Virus record (IMG/VR): IMGVR_UViG_3300005095_000015
Location: 31,676-95,675 of that record
Length of the DNA: 64,000 nucleotides
From: a virus
Direction: 5' to 3' (one strand)
This document shows positions 1-7,447 of the stretch, in pieces (the stretch's first letter is position 1; every line of letters starts with the position of its first letter). A model generated the notes under the pieces. The model was not told the DNA's origin, did no database searches, and saw only the letters and a list, made by a program, of their open reading frames with translations. A program made the translations under genes and the position numbers.

Positions 1-1
1 A

Positions 2-799
2 TTTCTTAGCAGTTCTGCTAGGCTCAGTGCTCCTGGCAAAGTTACTACAGTTGATACCAGCGAGTTAGAACCTTATGTTGATAAGCTTTATTATGTCACG
101 GCTATCAAATCTGACATCTCAAAGTCAGAGTTAGCGAAGAAGATCCTTGAGGAAGCAAAATACTTTTTCATTCCTGGGTCCAAAGAAGGAAAAGGTCAAG
201 TATTTTGTTTTGGTGAAATGGAAGATGTTAAGTATAAGAAGATAAACACAAATCTTGGTATAATTATAGAGAAGTTCCAGAAAGAAAAAGACGGGCTCAA
301 GCTTTCATTCTCCCTTTTGAAAACAAAAGCCACAATCTATAGGATTGACGATATCTACAATCACCTTGCTTTCTGGGCAAACCTAAGAGATGTTTTTAAG
401 TTATGTAGAATAAGCAATTGGAAGGAACTTTACGACCAGAAAGTTGCAGAGTTCCAGAAAGAGATAAAGAAATCCCAAAAGAAAACCAAAAAGAAGAAGA
501 AGGGAGGCAAAGTCCTTTGCTACAAACTAATTCAAATCAAAGGGTTCAGTGATTTGAAAAAAGTTGATTATGATTGGATGGAAGACGAGGGAGTCGATTG
601 GACAGATCTTATAGATTGTTGGGTGGAGGCTCCTAACGAGATGCGTACCATAGATACAAGAAAAGCAAAAGCAGTTAAAGTTACCTACGCTTACTACGAT
701 AACAGGGCAGATGCAATTGGTAAAGTTGAAGTTACTGCGTACAAGAAAGGTTCAAGTTACTACATTCCTGTAGAGACAGTTGATAACATAACTGGGTAG
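2..799 (+). CDS. Hypothetical protein, 5' end outside window
   Basis: The frame is open from base 2, so the gene begins before the window; the ATG at 218 is internal and has no ribosome binding site. The visible part is about 265 residues. A lysine-rich stretch (KKTKKKKK) sits in the middle, followed by a mixed alpha/beta tail. It lies directly before the prohead protease gene, where T4-type phages carry portal and head-core genes. I do not recognise the family, and the basic stretch could equally mark a DNA-contacting head protein. Confidence 0.6.
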   Translation, partial: FLSSSARLSAPGKVTTVDTSELEPYVDKLYYVTAIKSDISKSELAKKILEEAKYFFIPGSKEGKGQVFCFGEMEDVKYKKINTNLGIIIEKFQKEKDGLKLSFSLLKTKATIYRIDDIYNHLAFWANLRDVFKLCRISNWKELYDQKVAEFQKEIKKSQKKTKKKKKGGKVLCYKLIQIKGFSDLKKVDYDWMEDEGVDWTDLIDCWVEAPNEMRTIDTRKAKAVKVTYAYYDNRADAIGKVEVTAYKKGSSYYIPVETVDNITG

Positions 800-813
800 G
801 ACTGGAGGAAGTG

Positions 814-1089
814 ATGAGTAAAGCTAAAGAGCTACTTGAATCGATCAGCCGATTGAAACTAAGTCGTGATTTTGAGCTTGATATTGAGGAGTTGTTGAAA
901 GACTTAGCAGACGACACTGTTGATGAGCTAAAGCATCAAGAGTTACTTGATGATAACTCAGTAGACGAAATGGATCTTGAAAAAGCTTTTGAAGAGGTAA
1001 TAAGAGACAACACTGAAAAAATAACCAAAACTTTACTGAAAGGCGTCATCGAAATTTTATCGTCTGAGTACAAGATCAAGGTGGAGTAA
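814..1089 (+). CDS. Small head-region protein with shared N-terminal leader
   Basis: A 91-residue acidic, helical protein. ATG at 814 is preferred over GTG at 811 because GGAGG at 803-807 is correctly spaced to the ATG. It begins MSKAKELLES, the leader shared with the genes at 2482, 5427, 35874, 37571, 37798 and 41340. The leader contains an L-L-E tripeptide at residues 7-9, similar to the L-x-E sites cut by T4-type prohead proteases. The gene immediately precedes the protease/scaffold gene. It may be an internal head or core protein (inference); no other domain is recognisable. Confidence 0.7.
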   Translation: MSKAKELLESISRLKLSRDFELDIEELLKDLADDTVDELKHQELLDDNSVDEMDLEKAFEEVIRDNTEKITKTLLKGVIEILSSEYKIKVE

Positions 1090-1119
1090 AACATTAAGAT
1101 AGAGATAGAGGGTAAAGCA

Positions 1120-2466
1120 ATGGCTGAGCGTTTAATTGACATCTTCCAACCAGAGATCAACTTTACGGTTGAGGAAGCCAGAGGCGAGGTTGACGGTAAG
1201 CACATACTTGCTAAGGTGAAGGGGCAGTTCTTTGTTCCTGAAGGTGTTTCTCGCAATCGTCGTTACTACTCAAAACGCCTCTGGGAGAAGGCAATAGCAA
1301 AGGTAAAGCCTAAACTAGAGAACAGAACCTTGTTTGGTACTATTGGGCATGAGCAGGAACTTACTGACACAGCTTTACTTGAAGGTAAAGTGAGTCACAT
1401 CGTTACCAACCTTTATATTGATGAGAAGGGGAGAGGTATTGGTGAGGCTCTTATCCTTAACACACCAGCTGGACGCATCCTAAACACCTTACTCAGGGCA
1501 GGTTCAAAGCTTTATGTTTCAAGCAGAGCTGAGGGTAAGTATAGTGGAACTAAAAATGGTGTTCCAGCTGTTGATGAGGATGCATACGACTTGAAAGGTT
1601 TTGACTTTGTTATAGATCCTGGCTTTCTTGAGGCTCAGCCCACTTTGGTTGAGTCTTTACAGAAGGATCTAAGTTACTGTTTTCCAAATCTTTGCAGAAC
1701 CAAAGACGAAAAACAATCTGAAGGAGGTAGTGAAATGCCTGACACCGCATTACTCGAAGCTAAGGTTAGGGAGAATTTAAAGCTACAGGAAGACTTGAAC
1801 AAGGCTTTAGAGCAGCTTGAGGAACTCAAGAAGCAAGTTGCAGTGCTTGAGAGCAAGAACAAAGAGCTTGAGAAAGAGGCTGAAGTGAAGAAAGAACTCG
1901 AAGCAAAGGTAAAAGAACTCTCTGACAAGCTTGAAGCTTACGAGAAGCTTGGCTCTGTTGATGAGTTAAGCAAAGCACTTGACGAAGCTAAGAAAGCTTT
2001 AGAAGCTTATAAAGAACTCGGTACTCCAGAGGAGATACAGGAAGCATTAGACAAGGCAAAAGAAGCACTTGAGGCTTACAAGGAACTTGGCTCACCTGAA
2101 GAGCTTGATGAGGCTATAGAGAAGGCAAGGGAGTTGCTTGAGAAGTACAAAGAACTCGGTACTCCAGAGGAGATAGAACAGGTATTTGAAAAGGCCGAGG
2201 TTCTTATCTCTGAGTCTCTTGAAGCAGCTAAGGAGAAGAAGATTGAAGAGCTGGCCAATGAGCTCGGTGTGGCTAAGGAGATGGTTGCTAAAGTGTATGA
2301 CAAGATGAGTGAGGGAGAGATTAGAGAGTTTTTCAAAGAGTTTTCTGAGCATCTCAAGATAAAGGAAAAGTACGAAAAGAAAGACGAAAGCAAAGAGCAC
2401 GAGCCAGCAAAGAAACCTTTATGGGAGAGCAGAGGCGAAAGACTTTTGTCTTATTTCAGCAAGTAA
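1120..2466 (+). CDS. Prohead protease fused to scaffold
   Basis: 448 residues. Residues 1-200 match the T4 gp21-type maturation protease: the N-R-R-Y-Y-S-K segment near 47, a candidate catalytic His77 in GHEQ, and Ser134/Ser135 in LYVSSRAEG. In this family the protease processes capsid and core proteins after assembly. From residue 206 the protein becomes a coiled-coil scaffold with about four repeats of roughly 24 residues (EAYKELGTPEEI type). Met206 is itself preceded by a strong ribosome binding site, so the scaffold is probably also made alone. DTALLEGKV near residue 83 recurs as DTALLEAKV near 208. The major capsid gene follows after one small gene. Confidence 0.88.
   Translation: MAERLIDIFQPEINFTVEEARGEVDGKHILAKVKGQFFVPEGVSRNRRYYSKRLWEKAIAKVKPKLENRTLFGTIGHEQELTDTALLEGKVSHIVTNLYIDEKGRGIGEALILNTPAGRILNTLLRAGSKLYVSSRAEGKYSGTKNGVPAVDEDAYDLKGFDFVIDPGFLEAQPTLVESLQKDLSYCFPNLCRTKDEKQSEGGSEMPDTALLEAKVRENLKLQEDLNKALEQLEELKKQVAVLESKNKELEKEAEVKKELEAKVKELSDKLEAYEKLGSVDELSKALDEAKKALEAYKELGTPEEIQEALDKAKEALEAYKELGSPEELDEAIEKARELLEKYKELGTPEEIEQVFEKAEVLISESLEAAKEKKIEELANELGVAKEMVAKVYDKMSEGEIREFFKEFSEHLKIKEKYEKKDESKEHEPAKKPLWESRGERLLSYFSK
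1735..2466 (+). CDS. Nested scaffold protein, internal start
   Basis: In-frame internal ATG at 1735, with AAGGAGG at 1720-1726 just upstream, would give a 243-residue protein that is nearly all coiled coil. It contains degenerate repeats of about 24 residues with the signature L-E-A-Y-K-E-L-G-[TS]-P-E-E. The arrangement resembles lambda C/Nu3, where a protease gene contains its scaffold as a nested product. The ribosome binding site and frame are seen directly; separate expression is inferred. Confidence 0.7.
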   Translation: MPDTALLEAKVRENLKLQEDLNKALEQLEELKKQVAVLESKNKELEKEAEVKKELEAKVKELSDKLEAYEKLGSVDELSKALDEAKKALEAYKELGTPEEIQEALDKAKEALEAYKELGSPEELDEAIEKARELLEKYKELGTPEEIEQVFEKAEVLISESLEAAKEKKIEELANELGVAKEMVAKVYDKMSEGEIREFFKEFSEHLKIKEKYEKKDESKEHEPAKKPLWESRGERLLSYFSK

Positions 2467-2481
2467 GAGTGGAGGTAGACG

Positions 2482-2832
2482 ATGAGTAAGGCTAAGAAGT
2501 TACTGGAGTTAATAGAGGGGTTATCTGAGAGTGAGAAAGTGGAATTAACCTTTTGGCGTTTATTGGAAGTAACTACTCCTGACGGTGTGCAGGTTGTCTT
2601 AGCAGTATACCGAGACAAACAAGGTAACAAGTATCTAAGCTGTTGTGGATGGGGTACGGACGAAGGTTACAAGCTAAGAAACGATTATCCTGAAGTCGAA
2701 GTAGTTTATGACGGCAAAGATGCTGACGGTGACGATCTTTACAAAGGAGAGAAAGGTATCTACTTTTCTAAGGTGAAAGATCCAAGGAAAGCAGCTAAGG
2801 AAGCCTTTGGTGGAAAGGCTAAGTATCTTTAG
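2482..2832 (+). CDS. Small head-region protein with shared leader
   Basis: 116 residues behind GGAGG. Residues 1-12 are MSKAKKLLELIE followed by Gly, the clearest copy of the shared leader, with L-I-E|G as a plausible protease site. The remainder is a small alpha/beta domain with a Cys-Cys pair (YLSCCGWG) and an Asp/Gly-rich loop. It lies between scaffold and major capsid genes. A packaged or decoration protein is plausible, but the family is not recognised. Confidence 0.7.
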   Translation: MSKAKKLLELIEGLSESEKVELTFWRLLEVTTPDGVQVVLAVYRDKQGNKYLSCCGWGTDEGYKLRNDYPEVEVVYDGKDADGDDLYKGEKGIYFSKVKDPRKAAKEAFGGKAKYL

Positions 2833-2837
2833 TTAGA

Positions 2838-2867
2838 CTGCCTCCCTGCACTTCAGGGACTGAGCAG
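2838..2867 (+). promoter_or_regulatory. Hairpin in leader of major capsid gene
   Basis: TCCCTG (2843-2848) pairs with CAGGGA (2854-2859), flanked by CTGC/GCAG (2838-2841/2864-2867). There is no T tract, so it is not an intrinsic terminator. Lying just upstream of the most highly expressed structural gene, it could be an mRNA processing or stabilising structure. Confidence 0.35.
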
Positions 2868-2911
2868 AGAACTTCAATCCAAAACTAAGACTTGAGAGGA
2901 GGTTGTTAGCA

Positions 2912-4318
2912 ATGGCTGACATGGTAGAAAGCAGAGTTAAGAAGATGGAACAGGAGGCAGAGATACTCTACGAGCGTTATCGTCCACAGATGGACTTGTT
3001 TGAAAAATCCATTGTAGCTCAACTCAGAGGAGGTTTACAGCCTTACGATGTGTACGCATTAGGAAAGCAACTCGAGGCATTCGATGTTTACAAGCAAATT
3101 TGTGAAGAGGACGGTAATGTTAATCAGCTTGGTAGAATTCCTGACATTGCTTACGATGTCATCACAGTGGCTTACGGAACATCTGTAATACCTGTTATTG
3201 CTTCTGTTCAGCCTGTGGATGACGAGAGAGGAACTGTATACTTCAAGAATGTAAAGGCTGGAACTACGAAGGGTGCAGTAACTGAAGGTGAGACCTTAGC
3301 GTCTCCGACTTCTGGTGCAACTACGCCTTCTGGTTATGCTTCTAACTACATTGAGGGTGAGGTTGTAGGAACTGGAGATACCGCTGGAACCACAACCTTC
3401 AGTGCAACCTTAGCACAGGCACCTGTTAGGTCTCAGACTGTAAAGGTAACTGTTTCTGGAGTTGCTAATGTCTTTGGACAGGATGATGGAAACGGAAACA
3501 TCATAGGTGCAGGTGTAAGTGGTACTATTGATTACACTACTGGTGCAATTACTCTTAACTTCCTCAATGCTCCACCTGCAGGAGCACAGATTCTTGTAAG
3601 CTATCAGACCAACTACGAGCTCGCAGAGGACATTCCTTCCATCTCCACATTCTGGGACAGCACTTCTATAATGGCAAGGGTCTATGCACTCAAAGGTACA
3701 ATTGGAATGCTCCAGAGCTTCGGAATGAGAAAGAGGTTTGGAATTGTTGCTGAGGACGAGCTTGCAAAAGACCTTGTTGCAGAGATCAATGCAGAGGTAG
3801 GAGGAGACCTCATCAGAAAGCTCAATGCAAACGCACCTGGGTCTGTAACCTGGAGCAAAACTCCTCCAGCCGGTGTTTCCTACTATGAGCATAAGCAGAC
3901 CTTTAAGGATGCATTAGCAGATGTTGAGTCTACCTTAGTTGGACAGGCTGGAAGAGGTGTGATTAGTACTCTTATCGCTGGAAGAAATGTGGCTGCAGTA
4001 ATTCAGACTTTACCTGGATTTACTAAACTTACTGATGGTTCCACAATAGGTGCACACATCTTTGGAACGCTTGACGGAATGACAGTGGTAAGAGTAACTG
4101 ATGCATCTGTGCTTGATCCTAATAGAGCAATTGCAATCTATAAGGGAGCTAACCCATTTGAGGCTGCAGGAGTGTATGCTCCTTATATGCCACTTACAGT
4201 AACTACAACCTTACCTGCAGGAAAGAATCCTCTTGGTAACCAGAGAGCTGCTGCTGTTTGGGCTGGTGTTGAGGTGCTCGTACAGAACTTTGTTGTTGCT
4301 CTTGTTATGACTTCTTAA
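2912..4318 (+). CDS. Major capsid protein
   Basis: 468 residues from ATG 2912, chosen over TTG 2903 because of the GAGGAGG at 2896-2902. Position after protease/scaffold, size and composition fit a HK97-fold major capsid protein of T4 gp23-like organisation. The N-terminal about 45 residues are helical and charged, like a delta/propeptide region. At roughly residues 148-233 an immunoglobulin-like module is inserted (VVGTGDTAGTT ... DDGNGN ... SGTIDYTTGAI), which recurs in tail proteins of this window. In the capsid it is probably surface-exposed (inference). A strong terminator follows the gene. Confidence 0.85.
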   Translation: MADMVESRVKKMEQEAEILYERYRPQMDLFEKSIVAQLRGGLQPYDVYALGKQLEAFDVYKQICEEDGNVNQLGRIPDIAYDVITVAYGTSVIPVIASVQPVDDERGTVYFKNVKAGTTKGAVTEGETLASPTSGATTPSGYASNYIEGEVVGTGDTAGTTTFSATLAQAPVRSQTVKVTVSGVANVFGQDDGNGNIIGAGVSGTIDYTTGAITLNFLNAPPAGAQILVSYQTNYELAEDIPSISTFWDSTSIMARVYALKGTIGMLQSFGMRKRFGIVAEDELAKDLVAEINAEVGGDLIRKLNANAPGSVTWSKTPPAGVSYYEHKQTFKDALADVESTLVGQAGRGVISTLIAGRNVAAVIQTLPGFTKLTDGSTIGAHIFGTLDGMTVVRVTDASVLDPNRAIAIYKGANPFEAAGVYAPYMPLTVTTTLPAGKNPLGNQRAAAVWAGVEVLVQNFVVALVMTS

Positions 4319-4328
4319 TTCCTGACTT

Positions 4329-4363
4329 AACCCAGCCTGCCTAAAGTGGCGGGCTGGGTTTTA
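4329..4363 (+). terminator. Intrinsic terminator after major capsid gene
   Basis: ACCCAGCCTGCC (4330-4341) pairs with GGCGGGCTGGGT (4348-4359) with one G-T wobble and a 6-nt loop, followed by TTTT. It would reduce read-through from capsid into neck and tail genes. Confidence 0.85.
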
Positions 4364-4395
4364 TGTGTTTACTCCAGCTATCTAAGGAGGTTACA

Positions 4396-4773
4396 ATGGC
4401 AAAGGTTAGAATTGTAAACAACACCAAAGGGCCTATCAGGATTAATAAGGTTGGGCGTTCTCCTCTGATTATTAGCCCAGGTGAGATGGTGGTAGATGTT
4501 AGTGTACTAGGACCTTACAATGACGCTCTTCTAGTTTGGCAAAAGGCAGGGGTTATACAGATTTTACCTGTTGAGGAAGAGATTGAGAAGTCAGCAGAAG
4601 TTAAAGTAAAAGAAGTGCCTACAAAGGTTGAAGCTGAAGCAGATGAAAAGGCAGAACAATCTGTAGCTGAAGAGCAAGAAGTAAAAGAAGAAGTTAAACC
4701 TGAAGAGGATAAAGAGGAAAAGAAGGAAAAACCTAAGAAGCGTGTAGTAAAACGCTCTAAGCGTAATAGATAA
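4396..4773 (+). CDS. Small virion protein with charged tail
   Basis: 125 residues from ATG 4396 (AAGGAGG upstream); the TTG/ATG candidates near 4363 fall inside or next to the terminator. Residues 1-60 form a small beta-rich domain (GPIRI ... SPGEMVV). The rest is a long Glu/Lys/Val-rich disordered tail ending in a basic cluster (KKRVVKRSKR). The N-terminal domain resembles that of the 64-residue protein at 7231. Probable minor head or neck protein; function unknown. Confidence 0.7.
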   Translation: MAKVRIVNNTKGPIRINKVGRSPLIISPGEMVVDVSVLGPYNDALLVWQKAGVIQILPVEEEIEKSAEVKVKEVPTKVEAEADEKAEQSVAEEQEVKEEVKPEEDKEEKKEKPKKRVVKRSKRNR

Positions 4774-4787
4774 AAGGGTAAAGCGAA

Positions 4788-5420
4788 ATGATCCCCCTTA
4801 CCGAACTTTGGGAAAGATTATTAGATGAGTCAGGACAGTACTTGTATGAGAACTTACCTGACACTACCTACGATCCAGCTAAGTTTGAACCTTTTGTTAA
4901 ACGGGTTCTGTCAATCTACAGCCAGTACCGTCCTATAGAGAGAACCTTCAATATAAGTGTAACAAACTTAAAGTTCGACTTTACTGATCACACTTACGGC
5001 GTACCTGAGTGGATCTCCAGAGCAGTTTGCGTTAGTTTTCCTTACGCACCGTTGCTTTGGAATATGCAAAAGAGCCCGGTAAGCCAACCACCTGAAATGC
5101 CTTGGACTTACAGAAAACCTATACTTTACACCTCAGCAAATGGAGAGTTTGAGGTCACAGCAGTCTATCACCACAGCATAGAGCAAGATACAGCTGGTAA
5201 CTATTACTTACCAACCATAGACTACAATGATGATTTATTCTTCAAACTCCTACTCGGTAAGTTTTTACAGAAGTTAGGTAGGTCAAGAAAAGCTTTCACC
5301 TTAAACGACTTACCCATAGCTTCAGATGCTGCTGATTTGGTAAGTGATGGTAGAGATTTGGAGCAGGAAGCATTGCAAGAGCTCGGTGAGCTTAGCAAGT
5401 GGTATTTAGCGTGGGGTTAA
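4788..5420 (+). CDS. Putative neck/head-tail connector protein
   Basis: 210 residues, alpha-helical at both ends with a beta-rich centre. It sits between the capsid and sheath genes, where myoviruses encode neck and connector proteins. No motif assigns it to a named family; the role is inferred from position. Confidence 0.6.
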   Translation: MIPLTELWERLLDESGQYLYENLPDTTYDPAKFEPFVKRVLSIYSQYRPIERTFNISVTNLKFDFTDHTYGVPEWISRAVCVSFPYAPLLWNMQKSPVSQPPEMPWTYRKPILYTSANGEFEVTAVYHHSIEQDTAGNYYLPTIDYNDDLFFKLLLGKFLQKLGRSRKAFTLNDLPIASDAADLVSDGRDLEQEALQELGELSKWYLAWG

Positions 5421-5426
5421 GGTTAA

Positions 5427-6173
5427 ATGCATGCAAAAGAGGTTTTAGCATTGGTAGAAGCAATAAAACCTAAACTTACTCTTTACGATCTGTATAAAAA
5501 TACAGCTGAGTTTCAAAGAAGACAGCCTTCACGGATAGGAAGAGTTCCTCCGCCTCATCAGGAGCTAAGGATACTTGAATGGAGTGTAGTTCCTTTTGTG
5601 GGAACTAAAAGCTTGCTTGTTACAGCATTGGTTGAGCCAGGAACTCCAGGAAGACTTCCCAAAAAAGCAATCATCAAGTTTTACAATGTTGAATTTGCTG
5701 AAAATCCTGCTGAGGTAAGGCACGATCCCGACTGGTATAACTTTGTGAGCTATGTGAAGATTCCTGTTAGAACAGGTGGCTTTGTTACTGAGCCGCAGGA
5801 AGTAGCTTTCAAAAAGATAAATGCTAAGTGGTGTCCAGTACAGGTTAGATGTAACTGTGAAGATTTTTACTTCAGGTTTGGTTGGTACTTGAAAGAGTTT
5901 GGTTCTTTTTATGGTAAAGGACCTAAACCTTACCAGAGGAAAACTACCTGGTGGCCGTCTCAGAACAGATATCACATACCTGCAATGTGCAAGCATCTAT
6001 GGAACCTAGCTAGGGCTTTAGAAAGAGCAGGTGTACTTTATGGGTTACCACCAATTAGACACAATGCGCCACCACCTAATGTAAGCAAGCCTACTACGGG
6101 TGGTAAGGTTGAAATGAGTGCACAAGCGTTTGTTAAGTTTATGCAGAAGATTTTAAGCGGAGATGTTAAGTAA
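5427..6173 (+). CDS. SWIM-like zinc protein with shared leader
   Basis: 248 residues. The leader MHAKEVLALVEA is a divergent copy of the shared N-terminal motif, with an L-V-E|A site at residue 11. Further on, C142-x-C144 and C188-x-H190 form the C-x-C...C-x-H signature of SWIM-type zinc modules, set in an aromatic-rich region (EDFYFRFGWY). SWIM modules bind nucleic acid or protein. It lies in the neck region and overlaps the next gene by 1 nt (TAATG). A packaged or connector protein is likely; the exact role is unknown. Confidence 0.65.
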   Translation: MHAKEVLALVEAIKPKLTLYDLYKNTAEFQRRQPSRIGRVPPPHQELRILEWSVVPFVGTKSLLVTALVEPGTPGRLPKKAIIKFYNVEFAENPAEVRHDPDWYNFVSYVKIPVRTGGFVTEPQEVAFKKINAKWCPVQVRCNCEDFYFRFGWYLKEFGSFYGKGPKPYQRKTTWWPSQNRYHIPAMCKHLWNLARALERAGVLYGLPPIRHNAPPPNVSKPTTGGKVEMSAQAFVKFMQKILSGDVK

Positions 6174-6577
6174 TGAGTGTTCTAGATGTGCTTGAGAATT
6201 ACTTAGAGATAGTAAGCAATGTTCTTACTAATACTTTTGGCAAGGTTTACGGAGTAGATTTTGAGCTGTATAGAGCTGATCCAGTTGATCCTTATACAGT
6301 ATATGGAGCTGATCCCGATGAAACTTCTTACAACCTTGTTACGACTGCTAAGGGAATACTTGTTCCTGCTTATGGCTTCGTTGATTATTCAAGTGAGGAA
6401 GCTGGTGTACTTGACGAGGCTTATCTCTATGCATCTGAAAACCTACAGCCTGGTGATATTGTGAAAATCCTGCGAAGTGATACAGCGACAAAGCGCTATA
6501 GGGTCTACGCAATGGAAGCTATTGGTATCACATCTCCTGTGATAAAGAGGTATAGGTTGAGACCTTTGGTGGATTAG
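6173..6577 (+). CDS. Putative neck/tail-completion protein
   Basis: 134 residues, translationally coupled to the preceding gene (TAATG). Beta-rich with a helical N terminus, a size typical of head-completion or tail-terminator proteins. Assignment is by position between capsid and sheath genes only. Confidence 0.5.
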   Translation: MSVLDVLENYLEIVSNVLTNTFGKVYGVDFELYRADPVDPYTVYGADPDETSYNLVTTAKGILVPAYGFVDYSSEEAGVLDEAYLYASENLQPGDIVKILRSDTATKRYRVYAMEAIGITSPVIKRYRLRPLVD

Positions 6578-6581
6578 CACT

Positions 6582-7217
6582 ATGGCTGCAACTGTTGCGT
6601 ATGTAATGAAACATTGGGCAGATCTGGTTGCTGAGGTTGAAGGTGTTAAAGTGCTCTATGCTCCTGACCTTAGCCTGCCTGATCCTATAAAGAGTGTTCG
6701 CAGGTTGCAGGTTAAGACTATTGCTGGTGTACCTATGCTCAGCGGCGGTGAACCTTTTATCGTTTTTTCGAGGAGACCTCTTACAACCAGCGATACAGCA
6801 CAACCAAGAATATTCAAGGTGAGTGGTCCTGTTGACACCACAGGAAGTGTTGCTATCTACAAAGCAAAGATGGCAAGCTGTGATTTTCAGTGCCTTTATC
6901 TTAGCAAAGACATTCGCAAAGTTGAAGAGTTTGAGCTTAAGTACATCACTCAGTCAGGCATAACTGAGAAAATGACAATGGAAGTCGATTACGGAGATCC
7001 AATAGGTATTATCAACTACAGCTTGCAATGGAAGGAGATTGACGATTTGCAGATCACAGGTGATGGGTTAGATGTAAAAGCTTTGAGTTTTACCTGTACG
7101 GTAAGCGGTTGGTTTGTATCGGCTCCAGTTGATACAGGTAAGATAATAACTGAAATTGATATATTTTACAAAGACTATGTAACTGAAATTGACATAGACT
7201 ACGACATAGTCACTTAG
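6582..7217 (+). CDS. Putative tail-region structural protein
   Basis: 211 residues, beta-rich, starting 4 nt after the previous stop. The C terminus contains a near-repeat (TEIDIFYKDYVTEIDIDYDI). It lies just upstream of the sheath gene; a tail-terminator or neck function is possible but not shown by any motif. Confidence 0.5.
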   Translation: MAATVAYVMKHWADLVAEVEGVKVLYAPDLSLPDPIKSVRRLQVKTIAGVPMLSGGEPFIVFSRRPLTTSDTAQPRIFKVSGPVDTTGSVAIYKAKMASCDFQCLYLSKDIRKVEEFELKYITQSGITEKMTMEVDYGDPIGIINYSLQWKEIDDLQITGDGLDVKALSFTCTVSGWFVSAPVDTGKIITEIDIFYKDYVTEIDIDYDIVT

Positions 7218-7230
7218 AGGAGGAGAGCTG

Positions 7231-7425
7231 ATGGCTAAAAAGAAGGCAAGAAAAGCCAAAGAAGTCAAACCTATAGTTCTCGTTTCAAGAGTAGATTACC
7301 CAATCAGATTATCACTTTCTGATGGAACTGCACTTATGCTCTCTCCAAGAGCAAAGGTAACACTTCCCAAGGGCACTGAACCTGCAGGGGAGTTACCAAG
7401 TGGTGTGATCAAGCTGAATGTGTAA
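7231..7425 (+). CDS. Small basic protein upstream of sheath
   Basis: 64 residues behind GGAGGAG. The N terminus is very basic (AKKKARKAK), followed by a small beta domain (PIRLSL ... LSPRAKV) like the N-terminal domain of the protein at 4396. Probably a small virion protein; no function assigned. Confidence 0.6.
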   Translation: MAKKKARKAKEVKPIVLVSRVDYPIRLSLSDGTALMLSPRAKVTLPKGTEPAGELPSGVIKLNV

Positions 7426-7447
7426 AACTTAGGTGGAGGTGAAAGAT

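Noticed and set aside
1360-1765. Repeated DTALLE[GA]KV in the protease/scaffold
   Set aside because: Only nine residues, in different structural settings; may be chance or a cleavage site, not enough for a separate claim.
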